Source: CAZGOM01 sp964542875 (GTDB taxonomy: Bacteria > Planctomycetota > Phycisphaerae > Phycisphaerales > Phycisphaeraceae). Taken from it: a DNA stretch of 50,208 bases. Each line of letters begins with the position of its first letter. The first letter of the stretch is position 1. The stretch lies in contig CAZIWA010000026.1 of NCBI GenBank assembly GCA_964542875.1, positions 1-50,208 of the forward strand, in the 5' to 3' direction. The position numbers were made by a program, and so were the translations under genes. Positions 15,559-25,347 of the stretch are shown piece after piece. The notes under the pieces were generated by a model. The model made no database searches. It saw only the letters and a list, made by a program, of their open reading frames with translations, and had not been told where the DNA came from.

Positions 15559-16467
15559 TCACCTTGGCTTCTTGATGAACGTCTCATCGTCCTCACGCAG
15601 CCACCACCGGTCCACGCCCCCCTTGGACACGTGCTGGGTCCGCAGCGTATGAAACGCATGGGGATCGCGCAGCACGCTCTGAGGCGCTTTCTTGCTCCTT
15701 GCCATAAATGCCGCTTCATACGGAAAGAAGTCCCCCACTTCCGGCGATTCATACCGCAAATCCGTCGCCCATCGGATCAACCCGGATGTGTTGTCCGTCG
15801 ACCGGTGCATCGTCAGGTTCGTCATCAGCACCGCGTCGCCGATATCCGCAGGCACCGGAACCGGCGTTGTCTCCGGCAGATGATCCGGATGCACCGTCAG
15901 AGGCGGCGCTGGATTCTTCGCCCAAAAGTGCCTCGCCACCCCCACCTTATGGCTACCCGGCAGCACCTCCATGCACCCCGCCTCCACCGTCGCATTCATC
16001 AGCGGCACCCAGCAAGTCACCACCAGCTTGTCGTCCGACATCGTGTGAAAGTACCCTTGGTCCTGGTGCCACGGCACCACCCCCGCCGGTGACCACGGCA
16101 GTTTCGGCCGTACTCTGTATACGCTTGAGGCTTCCACCTCCGGCCCCACCAGTTGCTCCATCACATCCAGCAGGTCGGGGCACGTGATCAATCGAAAAAT
16201 CGCCGGCCCCGCGTGCGCTCCGCTCGAAAGCGGATGAATGATCTCCGGCGCCTCCTTCACCAGTTCCGTCAACCGGTGCAGGTCATCCAGGTCTTCATGC
16301 AGCTTTGTCACCCGGCCCGCCCGGTAAAGCTCCCGGGCGTGGTAATCCACCACCTGCGCCAGCTCATTCCTCAGCTCATGGATGTAACTCGCAGGGATGA
16401 TGTTTTTCGCCACCACGTATCCATCACGCTGAAACTGCTCAAGTTCATCTTCGCGCAGCCTGGACAT
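15559..16467 (-). CDS. Phytanoyl-CoA dioxygenase (PhyH) family protein
   Basis: 302 residues, Fe(II)/2-oxoglutarate dioxygenase fold. The iron ligands are His134 and Asp136 in VPWHQDQGYF and His221 in NLTMHRSTDN; Arg232 in SGLIRWATDLRY would bind the 2-oxoglutarate carboxylate. Flanking GCMEVLPGSHK is also typical. The substrate cannot be read from sequence; planctomycetes carry many such paralogues beside sugar genes, so a modified sugar or secondary metabolite is possible. The ATG at 16467 is preferred because GGGGAGG lies 5 bases upstream. It is the second gene of a pair with the SDR at 16528-17382 (60-base gap) and ends 21 bases from the convergent GH127 gene. Confidence 0.9.
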   Translation of the reverse strand: MSRLREDELEQFQRDGYVVAKNIIPASYIHELRNELAQVVDYHARELYRAGRVTKLHEDLDDLHRLTELVKEAPEIIHPLSSGAHAGPAIFRLITCPDLLDVMEQLVGPEVEASSVYRVRPKLPWSPAGVVPWHQDQGYFHTMSDDKLVVTCWVPLMNATVEAGCMEVLPGSHKVGVARHFWAKNPAPPLTVHPDHLPETTPVPVPADIGDAVLMTNLTMHRSTDNTSGLIRWATDLRYESPEVGDFFPYEAAFMARSKKAPQSVLRDPHAFHTLRTQHVSKGGVDRWWLREDDETFIKKPR

Positions 16468-16527
16468 AAACACCTCCCCAAGAGGTCCACGACGACACAA
16501 GTCAGACTCTACGCCACAGCATGGTAT

Positions 16528-17382
16528 TTACTTTGCCGGTTGCCAGCCCAGGTCTTTCACCACATGCGCCTGGTCGATCAACCCGTCCATCTCTGCCGCC
16601 GGCTTGCGCAGCGGGACGCCTGCGAAATGTTTTTGAACCATCTCAGCCGTCTTCGACGCCGGCGCCAGCAGTGAATGCCGGGACGCCGGAAACATGATTC
16701 CAAACCCGCTGATGGGCGCACGGATCAGCCGGATCAGCAGTTCGCACGCATCGTCATAGTGCAGGTACCCAAACCCCATCGGCCGAAAGTAATCGTCCAG
16801 ATGCGGCCGGATGCCCCGCCACTGTTCATACTCATGCACGCCTTCCAGAATCGCCGGAAATCGGATCGCCCGCCCTGCAATGTCGTATTGCCTGCAAAGG
16901 TATTTGAGCATCTCTTCCCCCACCAGCTTGCTCAGCGCGTAGGGGTTCCGGCAGTTCTCCTTCGTCTTTTCGTCCATCGGCAGGTATTCCGGCTGGTCGT
17001 CCCACACGTCTTTGTGATGGAAAGGCACAGACCCATACACCTGGATGGAACTGGCGCTGAGGATCTTCTTCACCCCCGCGTCAGCGGCGCTTTGCATCAC
17101 GTGCTGGTTCATGCACACGTTCTGGTTGAAGATTAAGTACGGGTCAGGCGGGATGAAGTCCGAATGGTTCCCCATGTGGATCACCACGTCCTTGCCCATT
17201 GTCAACTCTTTGACTTGCGCCAGGTCCAAGAGATTGGCCTGCTCCACTTTCAGCCCTAAGTCCAGTTCTGGCTTCACTTTCACGTCGACGGCGGTCACCA
17301 AAAAGTCCTTTTCACGCGCCAACGCCGGGCACAACCGCTGCCCCAACCGACCCGATGCACCCGTAAGCAATACTTTCACCAT
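16528..17382 (-). CDS. NAD-dependent epimerase/dehydratase-type SDR
   Basis: 284 residues, extended short-chain dehydrogenase. N-terminal Rossmann motif VLLTGASGRLGQRL binds NAD(P); the active site has the Ser pair in SASSIQVYGS and the Tyr-Lys pair in NPYALSKLVGEEML (around residue 150). It resembles NAD-dependent sugar-nucleotide epimerases and related uronate/aldose dehydrogenases, without enough to choose a substrate. The ATG at 17382 is used since GAGGGA lies 7 bases before it; the upstream frame is unlike protein. It leads the two-gene unit with the PhyH dioxygenase and sits beside GH127 and its regulator, so a role in the oxidation or epimerisation of a plant-type sugar is plausible. 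It is divergent from the giant surface-protein gene with 201 bases between. Confidence 0.85.
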   Translation of the reverse strand: MVKVLLTGASGRLGQRLCPALAREKDFLVTAVDVKVKPELDLGLKVEQANLLDLAQVKELTMGKDVVIHMGNHSDFIPPDPYLIFNQNVCMNQHVMQSAADAGVKKILSASSIQVYGSVPFHHKDVWDDQPEYLPMDEKTKENCRNPYALSKLVGEEMLKYLCRQYDIAGRAIRFPAILEGVHEYEQWRGIRPHLDDYFRPMGFGYLHYDDACELLIRLIRAPISGFGIMFPASRHSLLAPASKTAEMVQKHFAGVPLRKPAAEMDGLIDQAHVVKDLGWQPAK

Positions 17383-17568
17383 TGACGGTCCCTCTCTCAG
17401 CCGGGATAAATTTTCGCTTAACCCTTGCCAACCGGGTATTTGCAGTGAAGAATATACCCTAACTGCTTTTGCATCGGCACAGACTGCATTTGTAACTGGT
17501 TCTATGTTTTGAACCACCTACAATAAACTGCCGACTTAGCCGTTAGGGTTCTGGCTTTTACATGGCTT

Positions 17569-17574
17569 AAGGAG
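17569..17574 (+). promoter_or_regulatory. Ribosome binding site of the surface-protein gene
   Basis: AAGGAG, 9 bases before the ATG at 17584, is one of the best Shine-Dalgarno matches in the window and fixes the start of this gene. A TACAAT hexamer at 17519-17524 could be its -10 box, but no good -35 accompanies it. Confidence 0.7.
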
Positions 17575-17583
17575 TTTTGCCAA

Positions 17584-20500
17584 ATGTCCACTGCCACTCT
17601 CGTCCGGGTCTTTTCTGCTATCCGTAAATCCCCTCGCGCACTCATTGAAGCCATGCTCAAGCGGGCCGACCGGCCTGCTCATTTCAACCAACTCGAATCC
17701 CTGGAATCCCGTCAGATGCTTTCGGCCGTCCCCGATTGGGTCAACACCCTGGGCACCACCGGCAGCAGCTCCGTCAACTCCGTCGTGACCGCCGACGATG
17801 GCAGCGTCTACGCCGCCGGCTTCTTCGATGGCACCGTCGACTTTGACTCCGGCGCAGGTGTCTTCAACCTCACCTCGCTTAACGACTACAACGACGGCTT
17901 CCTCGTCAAGTACAACCCCGACGGCACCTTCGCCTGGGCCCGCCAATTCGCCGGTATCGCCGGCACCAGCGACACCTTCGCCACCATCGGTGATATCTCC
18001 ATCGACGACAACAGCAACATCTATGTCGGCGGCCAGTTCAACAACAAGCTCTCCGTCGACTTCGGCGCAGGCGCCACCACCCTCAATTCCAAAGGCGACT
18101 CCGACATCTTCATCGCCAAAGTCACGCCCGCAGGCAGCCTTAGCTACATCAAGCAGGTCGGCTCAAACTCCACTGACCAATTCATCTCCTTCGCCTCCAC
18201 CCGGTCCGACAACGTCATCTTTTCCGGCCTCACCTACGGCAACCTGGACCTTGACGTCGATCCCGTCACTGAGGCCAAGCTCGGTAACTCCCTCGCCAGC
18301 AGCCAAAGCTTCCTCGTCGGCTACAACCCGGACTTCACCTATCAGACGCACCTCGTGCTCCGTGGCACCAGCGGCTCAGCTTTCGCCGCCTTTGGCGAAT
18401 CCGCCCTCATCGATGGGGAAGACACCCTCATCATCTCCGGCAACGTCAAGCGCGATGTGGACCTCTTCCTCGCCGACGGCACCAAGCTCACCAGCTTCTC
18501 CATTCCCGAAAACACCAAGGCCTTCGGCGATGACGCCGCCTCATTTGTCGTCAGCATCGACACCCATGAAGGGTTCGTCCTCAATTGGTCCAAAACCATC
18601 ACCTCCACGCGTGGCGTCGGCGCTGGCCCTCTCGTCACCGATCCCGCAGGCAACATCTACTTCGGCGTTAACTACACCGGCGATGTCGACCTGGACCCCT
18701 CCGCCGGCGAAGCCAATCTCACCGGCGGCACTCAGTTCATTCCCGCCCTTTTGAGCCTTGATTCCTCCGGCAACTTCCGCTTTGGCCACGGCATCGGCAA
18801 CTTTGGCGAAATCCGCGGTCTCGACATCACCGTCAATCCCGTCGACTCCAGCGATGTCACCCTCTTCGCAGTCGGCGACTTCTCCGGCACCGCGCAGTTC
18901 GACCCCGCAGGCTCCGCTGCCGGCAAGCGCTCTTCCAACGGCTCAAATGGCTCCGGCTTCCTTTGGGTTCTGGACGAAAATGGCAAATTCATCGACGCAG
19001 CAGGCTTCTACAGCGCCAAAGGTGGCTCCGCCACAATGGGCGAAGCCAGCGTCCGCTCCATCGACGCCGTCTTTGACGGCCCCGTCACCCTCGGCGGCTC
19101 CTTCTCCGGCACCGTCGACTTCAACGCCTCCACCGGCGTTCTCAACCGCACCGGCATCAGCACGCTTTCCCACGACAGCAACGGGTTCGTCTCCTCTTTC
19201 AGCTCCACCGGCCCCACAGACTTCGGCGGCGTAGTCGCCACCGGAACAACCCACAAATTCTCCCAGGGCAGCAGCTACACCGCCACCGTCCCCGGCAACA
19301 ACAAAGTCACCTTCGCATTGACCGGCCCCGGCTCCGGCATTGTCACCCTCTCCGATACCGGCGAGCTTCTCTCCGTCATCATCACCGGCACCAAGTCCAC
19401 CTCTAATTTCACCGTCACCGTCGCCGGTTCCGCCAACGGCGGCACCGCCACCATCGGCTCCATCCTCATCGGCGCAGACGGCGACGGCACCGTCGATGCC
19501 ATCGGCTCCATCAACGCAGCCAAGCTCAATGTCTTCGCCGGCGTCGTTGATGTGGAATCATCCGCCAACAGCATCACGCTCAACAACCTCAACAATGTGA
19601 ACTTCAGCATCGGTGCGGCCAACACCACCGGCACCTCGCTCAAGCTCGGCACCGTCCAGAACGTCAGCGTCACCACCCCCGGCGCAATCTCCAGCCTCGA
19701 CACCCTCGGCGGCTGGGACAACACTGACGAAACCGCCGACATCATCAGCGCCACCAGCATCGGCAAGGTCAACATCAAGGGTGATTTTGAAGCCGGCATG
19801 GTGCTCACCGGCGTGAGCAAGGGCAACACCCTCGGCAACGTCACCATCACCGGCTTCGTCAACGCCAGCAAGTGGGATGTCGCCGGCAACACCGGCATCA
19901 TCAACGCCGCAGGCATCAGCAACTTCACGCTCGACGCCGACATCGTCCAAGGCTTCACCGTCGGCAAATCCGGCATCACCACCGCATCTTTGGGAACCAA
20001 GTCCATCGGTGCCTTCACCATCGCAGGCTCTGCCGACCACCTCTCCCTCACGCTCCAGGCCGCCGGCACATCCAGCAAGCTCCTTACGAACCTGGCCAGC
20101 CTCAGCATCGCCGGCACCGTGAGCCACCTGTTTGTCTCTTCCGGGTCGTACACCAACCTCGGTGCCTTCACCTTCAAGGGCGCCGCGGACCACATTGACA
20201 TCAACGGTTCCACACAGGGCACCATCGCGGGCATCACCGGCACCTCCATCAGCGACCTTGACGTGACCACCGGCGCCCTCACCTCGCTCACCTTCTCCGG
20301 CGCAGCCAGCCATGTGCTGCTTAGCGCCAGCAGCAAGATCGGCGCTGTCACCTTCAAGGCGGGCCTGGACGACGCCGTCATCACCCTTCTGGCCGCCCCC
20401 GCCAAGGCCACGTCGGTCTTCACCTCGCTCACCGTCACCGGCAACGGCTCCGACATCATCATCAATGCGGCCAACCCCAACGCATCCGTAGGTTCCATTG

Positions 20501-22506
20501 GTATCTCTGGAGTTGTCGACGACCTGCAAATCAACGCCACCGGCGACATCACATCGATCAAGACCGGCGCAACCAACAAGCTCCTGGTCACCAAGGCCGG
20601 CAAGATCGGCTCTATCTCCGTCGGCGGCGATCTCACCAACTCCGCAGTCGATGCCCTGGCCATCACCGGCGCCTTCACCATCGCCGGCAACGTCTCCTAC
20701 CTGGACACCACGCTCAACACATCCCGCTCGGTCATGCAGCCCGCTGGCTTTAAGGCTTTGGGCTCCATGACTGTTTCCGGCACGTCTTCGGAAATCAGCG
20801 TCACCGCTGCGGGGACAAACTCCAACTTCGGCGCCTTCATCTTCAAGGGCTCCATCACCAACGGCAACATCACCACGCCGGGTGATGTCGGCCTCATCAC
20901 TGGTGCTTCCGGCAACCACCTGAATGTTGAAGGCGCGAAGCTCGCCGGCCTCACCATCGCCGGTAACGTGGTGGACCTCAATCTGCAGGCCGCCTCAGTC
21001 ACCAATTTCACCATCAAAGGCGCGCTCACCGACTCCAGCTTCGTCATCGTCAACACCGCCGCCACGGCGTTCACCGCCTTTGGTCCCATGACCATCTCCG
21101 GCAACGTCACCAACCTTGACCTCCTGTCGGCCAACCCTCTTGGCAAGTTCGGCGCCATCACCCTCGGGCCCTCTAACACCAACGTCCGCTTGAACATTTC
21201 CGGCGACATAGCCTCGTTCAAGTCGGGCACGCTCGATGGCTCTGACCTCATCAGCCCAGGTAAGATCGGCGCTTTCACCATCACCGGCAACCTCACTGAC
21301 ACCAACGTCGATGTGCTGGCCATGGGCACCGCGACCATCTCCGGAAACGTCAGCAAGTCGTTCCTCACCGTCAACACCGTTCAGACCAAATCTCAGCCCA
21401 CCGGTTTCATCGCTCTCGCCGGTCTGACCGTCGCGGGCACCGTGGACAACTTCACGCTCACCGCTGCCGGCATCAATTCCAACGTTGGCGCGCTCACCTT
21501 CGCCAAAGGTATTGCCTCCGGCTTCTTTGATATCCAGGGCGTCACCACTTCACTGACGTCCAAGAGCTCGATCGATAACTTCACCGGCAACATCGCCACC
21601 CTCAAGGCGCTTACGATTTCCGGCAACGCCAGCAATTCGAGCTTCTCGTCGGACTCCATCGGCTCCATCTCCGTCTCCGGAAACGTCAACGCCTTGAGCC
21701 TCAACCTCAACGCCCTTGGCTCATCCGCGGAGGCGTTCCTTGCCCTCTCCTCGATGAAGGTTTCCGGCACCGCCAACAACCTGATCATCTCCGGCACAGG
21801 GTTCAACAGCAGCATTGGCTCCGTCGACATCGCCGGCAACGCCACGGGCCTGCGCATCGAAGTCAACGGTAACGCCAATAAGATCTCCGCCAACTCCTAC
21901 GACGCCAACACCGTGCTCTCCATCTCCGGAAAACTCGCCACCCTGGCCACAGGCAAAACCGGCGACCTCAACGGCTCCAACACTGCCGGCTCCTTCGGCA
22001 CCGTCACCGTCGGCGGCAACCTCACCGGCGAACTCGTCTCCTTCGGCAGCGCAGGCATCGGTTCCATCACCGTCACCGGAAACATCACCGCTGGCATCAT
22101 TCGCGCTCAGGGAAGCATCAAAGCCATCACCGCCAACGGCATCCTCAACTCCACGATCTTCTCCGGTTACGACAGCAGCCTGCCCGACCCCGTCAACCTC
22201 CCCACCACCTCGGCGGGCTTCATCGACGTCACCGCGGTCATCGGCACCATCACCCTCAAGTCCACCTCCAGCTCTGACTCCTTCGTCAACTCCAAGATCG
22301 CCGGCGTAAAGATCGGCACCGTCACCCTGAAACTCGTAGACACCACCAACGCAGGCACCATCCTGGGCATCGCGGCCACCAAGGAACTCGGCCCCGTCAC
22401 CCGGACCGACCCGGCCAACCCCACCAAGACCCTCAAGCTCAACAAGATCACGCTGCCCGGCCAGAGCGTTCAGATCAACGACTTTGCGCTGCGCATCGTC
22501 ACCTGA
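17584..22506 (+). CDS. Giant planctomycete surface protein with beta-propeller-like and beta-helix-like repeats
   Basis: 1640 residues. The N-terminus carries LESLESRQMLSA (residues 37-48), the signature of the planctomycete extracellular domain (PF07595-type) that marks exported proteins of this phylum. Residues about 50-540 contain repeats such as AGFFDGTVDFDSGAG and YVGGQFNNKLSVDFGAG of the SBBP beta-propeller kind. From about 546 onward the protein consists of short strands of the form xGxhTIxGNhxxLxhxx, compatible with a right-handed beta-helix. Between residues 815 and about 1480 these are organised in modules starting near Gly815, 927, 1035, 1147, 1254 and 1366, alternating 112 and 107-108 residues. 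The tail shows no dockerin or PEP-CTERM anchor. It has its own terminator and is probably monocistronic. Likely a cell-surface or secreted structural protein; ligand unknown. Confidence 0.85.
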   Translation: MSTATLVRVFSAIRKSPRALIEAMLKRADRPAHFNQLESLESRQMLSAVPDWVNTLGTTGSSSVNSVVTADDGSVYAAGFFDGTVDFDSGAGVFNLTSLNDYNDGFLVKYNPDGTFAWARQFAGIAGTSDTFATIGDISIDDNSNIYVGGQFNNKLSVDFGAGATTLNSKGDSDIFIAKVTPAGSLSYIKQVGSNSTDQFISFASTRSDNVIFSGLTYGNLDLDVDPVTEAKLGNSLASSQSFLVGYNPDFTYQTHLVLRGTSGSAFAAFGESALIDGEDTLIISGNVKRDVDLFLADGTKLTSFSIPENTKAFGDDAASFVVSIDTHEGFVLNWSKTITSTRGVGAGPLVTDPAGNIYFGVNYTGDVDLDPSAGEANLTGGTQFIPALLSLDSSGNFRFGHGIGNFGEIRGLDITVNPVDSSDVTLFAVGDFSGTAQFDPAGSAAGKRSSNGSNGSGFLWVLDENGKFIDAAGFYSAKGGSATMGEASVRSIDAVFDGPVTLGGSFSGTVDFNASTGVLNRTGISTLSHDSNGFVSSFSSTGPTDFGGVVATGTTHKFSQGSSYTATVPGNNKVTFALTGPGSGIVTLSDTGELLSVIITGTKSTSNFTVTVAGSANGGTATIGSILIGADGDGTVDAIGSINAAKLNVFAGVVDVESSANSITLNNLNNVNFSIGAANTTGTSLKLGTVQNVSVTTPGAISSLDTLGGWDNTDETADIISATSIGKVNIKGDFEAGMVLTGVSKGNTLGNVTITGFVNASKWDVAGNTGIINAAGISNFTLDADIVQGFTVGKSGITTASLGTKSIGAFTIAGSADHLSLTLQAAGTSSKLLTNLASLSIAGTVSHLFVSSGSYTNLGAFTFKGAADHIDINGSTQGTIAGITGTSISDLDVTTGALTSLTFSGAASHVLLSASSKIGAVTFKAGLDDAVITLLAAPAKATSVFTSLTVTGNGSDIIINAANPNASVGSIGISGVVDDLQINATGDITSIKTGATNKLLVTKAGKIGSISVGGDLTNSAVDALAITGAFTIAGNVSYLDTTLNTSRSVMQPAGFKALGSMTVSGTSSEISVTAAGTNSNFGAFIFKGSITNGNITTPGDVGLITGASGNHLNVEGAKLAGLTIAGNVVDLNLQAASVTNFTIKGALTDSSFVIVNTAATAFTAFGPMTISGNVTNLDLLSANPLGKFGAITLGPSNTNVRLNISGDIASFKSGTLDGSDLISPGKIGAFTITGNLTDTNVDVLAMGTATISGNVSKSFLTVNTVQTKSQPTGFIALAGLTVAGTVDNFTLTAAGINSNVGALTFAKGIASGFFDIQGVTTSLTSKSSIDNFTGNIATLKALTISGNASNSSFSSDSIGSISVSGNVNALSLNLNALGSSAEAFLALSSMKVSGTANNLIISGTGFNSSIGSVDIAGNATGLRIEVNGNANKISANSYDANTVLSISGKLATLATGKTGDLNGSNTAGSFGTVTVGGNLTGELVSFGSAGIGSITVTGNITAGIIRAQGSIKAITANGILNSTIFSGYDSSLPDPVNLPTTSAGFIDVTAVIGTITLKSTSSSDSFVNSKIAGVKIGTVTLKLVDTTNAGTILGIAATKELGPVTRTDPANPTKTLKLNKITLPGQSVQINDFALRIVT

Positions 22507-22533
22507 TTCAAAACCACCCCAAAAACTGATTCA

Positions 22534-22572
22534 CAAAGCCCCTCAAGGTCATCCTTGGGGGGCTTTGCTTTT
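22534..22572 (+). terminator. Intrinsic terminator after the surface-protein gene
   Basis: CAAAGCCCCTCAAGG (22534-22548) pairs with CCTTGGGGGGCTTTG (22553-22567) over 15 positions with one G-T pair; the loop is TCAT and CTTTT follows. It begins 28 bases after the stop codon and ends 34 bases before trpD. Confidence 0.9.
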
Positions 22573-22605
22573 ACCTCCGGCCCCTAAACCCCTAAAATCC
22601 TCACC

Positions 22606-23655
22606 ATGAAGCACATCCTTGCCCATCTTGCGAAAAACCAGCCTCTTTCCGCCGCCCTGGCCTCGGAATCCTTCGAGTTGATCATGTCCGGCCAGGCCAC
22701 CAGCGCCCAGATCGGCGCGTTCCTTGCCTTCCTGCAGACCCGGTCCCTCACCATTGATGAGCTCTCCGGCTTCCTCTCCGCCATGCGCTCCAAGGCACTC
22801 CATGTCCCCGTTCCCCAGGGCCTCACCGTCATCGATACCTGCGGCACAGGGGGCGATCTCTCCGGCACCTTCAACATCTCCACCGCCGCCGCCCTCATCG
22901 CCGCAGGCGCTGGCAAGCCCCGCGGCGTCGCCGTCACCAAGCACGGCAATCGCAGCCTCACCAGCACTTCCGGCTCCAGCCAGGTTCTTGAAACCCTCGG
23001 CGTTAAGCTCCGCGTCTCCGAAGCCACCCACATCCAATGCATGCTTGAAGCCGGCATCGCCTTTTTCTTCGCCCCTCTCCACCACCCCGCCATGAAGCAC
23101 GCCGCACCCATCCGTCAGGAGCTGGGCTTCCGCACCGTCTTTAATCTCATCGGCCCGCTTACAAACCCCGCCAATGCAAAACGTCAGGTCTTTGGCATCT
23201 ATGATCCCGCCCTCACCGAGCCGGTCGCCAAAAGCATCGGCGCTCAGGGCACCGTCCACGCCATGGTTGTTCACGGCCACATCAATGAAACCAATTCCGG
23301 GCTCGACGAAATCTCCACGATGGGCCCCACCCGTGTCAGCCGGGTGCACAAAGGCCAGGTGGAAACCTTCACCATCACACCTGAGGAATTGGGCTTCCCC
23401 ATCCCGCCCCTGGCCAGCCTGAAGGTTGCCACACCCGAGGAAAGCGCCGCCATCATCCGCGGCCTGCTCTCCGGAAAGCCCGGCCCAGCGCGCGATATCG
23501 CCTGCGTAAACGCCGGTGCTGCCCTCTTGGTTGCCGATCTTGCCCCGGACCTTAAATCCGGCATCGCCATGGCCCAGGAATCCATCGATTCCGGGCTCGC
23601 TCTGGATTCCCTCAAATCCCTCATCCAGATCACACAGTCCGACGCCACCCCCTGA
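22606..23655 (+). CDS. trpD: Anthranilate phosphoribosyltransferase
   Basis: 349 residues, the usual length. It transfers phosphoribose from PRPP to anthranilate in tryptophan synthesis. Diagnostic segments: DTCGTGGDLSGTFNIST (PRPP pyrophosphate loop), KHGNRSLTSTSGSSQVLETLG, HHPAMKHAAPIRQELGFRTVFNLIGPLTNPA, and GLDEIS near the C-terminal third. The glycine/asparagine residues that bind PRPP and the HGNRS loop are intact. It stands apart from other trp genes (trpA lies 5 kb away on the other strand), so the pathway is dispersed. The upstream terminator isolates it from the surface-protein gene; the esterase gene begins 44 bases after it and may be co-transcribed. Confidence 0.95.
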   Translation: MKHILAHLAKNQPLSAALASESFELIMSGQATSAQIGAFLAFLQTRSLTIDELSGFLSAMRSKALHVPVPQGLTVIDTCGTGGDLSGTFNISTAAALIAAGAGKPRGVAVTKHGNRSLTSTSGSSQVLETLGVKLRVSEATHIQCMLEAGIAFFFAPLHHPAMKHAAPIRQELGFRTVFNLIGPLTNPANAKRQVFGIYDPALTEPVAKSIGAQGTVHAMVVHGHINETNSGLDEISTMGPTRVSRVHKGQVETFTITPEELGFPIPPLASLKVATPEESAAIIRGLLSGKPGPARDIACVNAGAALLVADLAPDLKSGIAMAQESIDSGLALDSLKSLIQITQSDATP

Positions 23656-23699
23656 ACATCACCTGGAACTCTCCCCTCTCCTGGAACGTCAATACTGCC

Positions 23700-25247
23700 A
23701 TGACAAAAACCCTCCGTACCCTCCTCACCATCGCCGCGTTGGCGCTCGCCGCCCCCGCCTATGCCGATGTCGTTCTTACTCCCATCCTCAGTTCCAACGC
23801 TGTCCTTCAGCGGGAGCTTCCCATTCCCGTCTGGGGCTGGGACAAACCCGGCCAGGAAGTCTCCGTCACCCTCGACGGCCAGACCAAGACCGCCAAAGCC
23901 GACGACAAAGGCTTCTGGATCGTCAAGCTCGATCCTAAAAAAGCAGGCGGCCCTTACGACATGACCGTCAAAGGCTCCACCACGGTCGAAAGCCAAAACC
24001 TCCTCATCGGCGAAGTCTGGTTCTGCTCTGGTCAATCCAACATGGAGTGGCCTCTCAAAAACACCACCAACGCCCAGGAAGAAGCTAAAACCGCTGACCG
24101 CCCCACCCTCCGCACCATCAACATCCCCAACACCAAAACCAACAATCCCCGCACCAACGAGTGGATCAGCACCAAGCCCGAGCTAAACCCCACCTTCAAA
24201 TGGGAGGTCTGCACGCCCCAGAGCGCTCCCGGCTTCTCCGGCGTCGCCTATTACTTCGGCAAAGAGCTCAACAGCGAACTCAACGTCCCCATCGGCCTCA
24301 TCAACAGCTCCTGGGGCGGCACCTATATCGAAGCCTGGATCAGCAAGGCCGGCCTGGAAAGCGTCCCCTCGCTCAAGCCCATATTCGACCGCCATCAGGC
24401 CTCCCGGGACGCCTACCCCACGGCCCTGGCCAACTATGAAAAAGCCGTCCAGAAAATCAAGGACGATGCCGCTCTCAAAGCCTCCACGCAGCCCGCTTCC
24501 ACCCAGCCCGCTGCTCCCCTGAAGTTCCCCCCCAAGCCGGCCGAACCCACCGGCCCCAATGCCCCCACCGTGCTCTACAACGGCATGGTTTTCCCCGTCA
24601 TTAACTTCCCCATCCGCGGCGCCATCTGGTACCAGGGCGAAGCAAACGCCCAGCGCTTTGCCGAATACCAAACCCTTCTTCCCACCCTCATCAAGGACTG
24701 GCGCGCAGCCTGGGGCCTGGGCGACTTCCCCTTCCTCGTCGTACAACTCCCCAACTACAACGCACCCACCTGGGCCTACATGCGCGAAGCCCAGGCCAAC
24801 GGCGTTCAAAGCGTGCCCAACGCCGACTACGCCGTCACCATCGATGTCGGCACCAACGGCGACATCCATCCCAAAAACAAAAAAGACCCCGGCTTTCGGC
24901 TCGCGCGCATCGCTCTTAAGAACGTCTACGGCAAAAAAGACATCGTCGATCGCGGCCCCACCTACGCCGGCTTAAAAATCCAAGGCGCTCAAGCCATCGT
25001 CTCCTTCGATAACGTCGGCGGCGGCCTCGTCACCAAAGACGGCAAAGCACCCACCTATTTCGAGATCGCCGGCGACGACAGCAACTTCGTCCCCGCAGAA
25101 GCCGTCATCAAAAATTCCACCATCATCCTCACCAGCCCCAAAGTCCCCGCCCCGGTCTACGCCAGGTTTGCCTGGTCCGCCGCCATCAATGGCTTCAACC
25201 TCTATAACAAGGAAGGCTTCCCCGCCGCCCCCTTCCGTTCCGAAAAC
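23700..25247 (+). CDS. Secreted sialate O-acetylesterase-like SGNH esterase (3' end lost in gap)
   Basis: 516 residues are visible before the sequence turns to N. Residues 1-22 are a Sec signal peptide (LAAPAYA-DV). The SGNH esterase has block I as WFCSGQSNMEWPL with nucleophile Ser113, the second oxyanion region WYQGEANAQRF, and the catalytic Asp388/His390 pair in GDIHPKNK. It would remove O-acetyl groups from sialic acid or, more likely in this setting, from plant or microbial polysaccharides. Residues about 258-288 are an inserted Thr/Gln/Pro-rich linker (ASTQPASTQPA) not typical of the family. The visible end PAAPFRSEN is where related proteins normally stop within a few residues, so little is missing. 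Any translation continued across the N run is artefactual. Confidence 0.88.
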
Positions 25248-25347
25248 NNNNNNNNNNNNNNNNNNNNNNNNNNNNNNNNNNNNNNNNNNNNNNNNNNNNN
25301 NNNNNNNNNNNNNNNNNNNNNNNNNNNNNNNNNNNNNNNNNNNNNNN
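25248..25347. other. Assembly gap of exactly 100 N
   Basis: A run of 100 unknown bases, the conventional length for a scaffold gap of unknown size. The protein families on the two sides differ, so at least one gene boundary and probably most of a gene are missing. Confidence 0.98.

Noticed and set aside
19275..20919. Two minus-strand open frames of 471 and 453 codons
   Set aside because: They lie entirely antisense to the surface-protein gene. Their openness follows from its biased repeated codons (ACC, GGC, ATC), they have no ribosome site and their sequences are low-complexity without domain signals.
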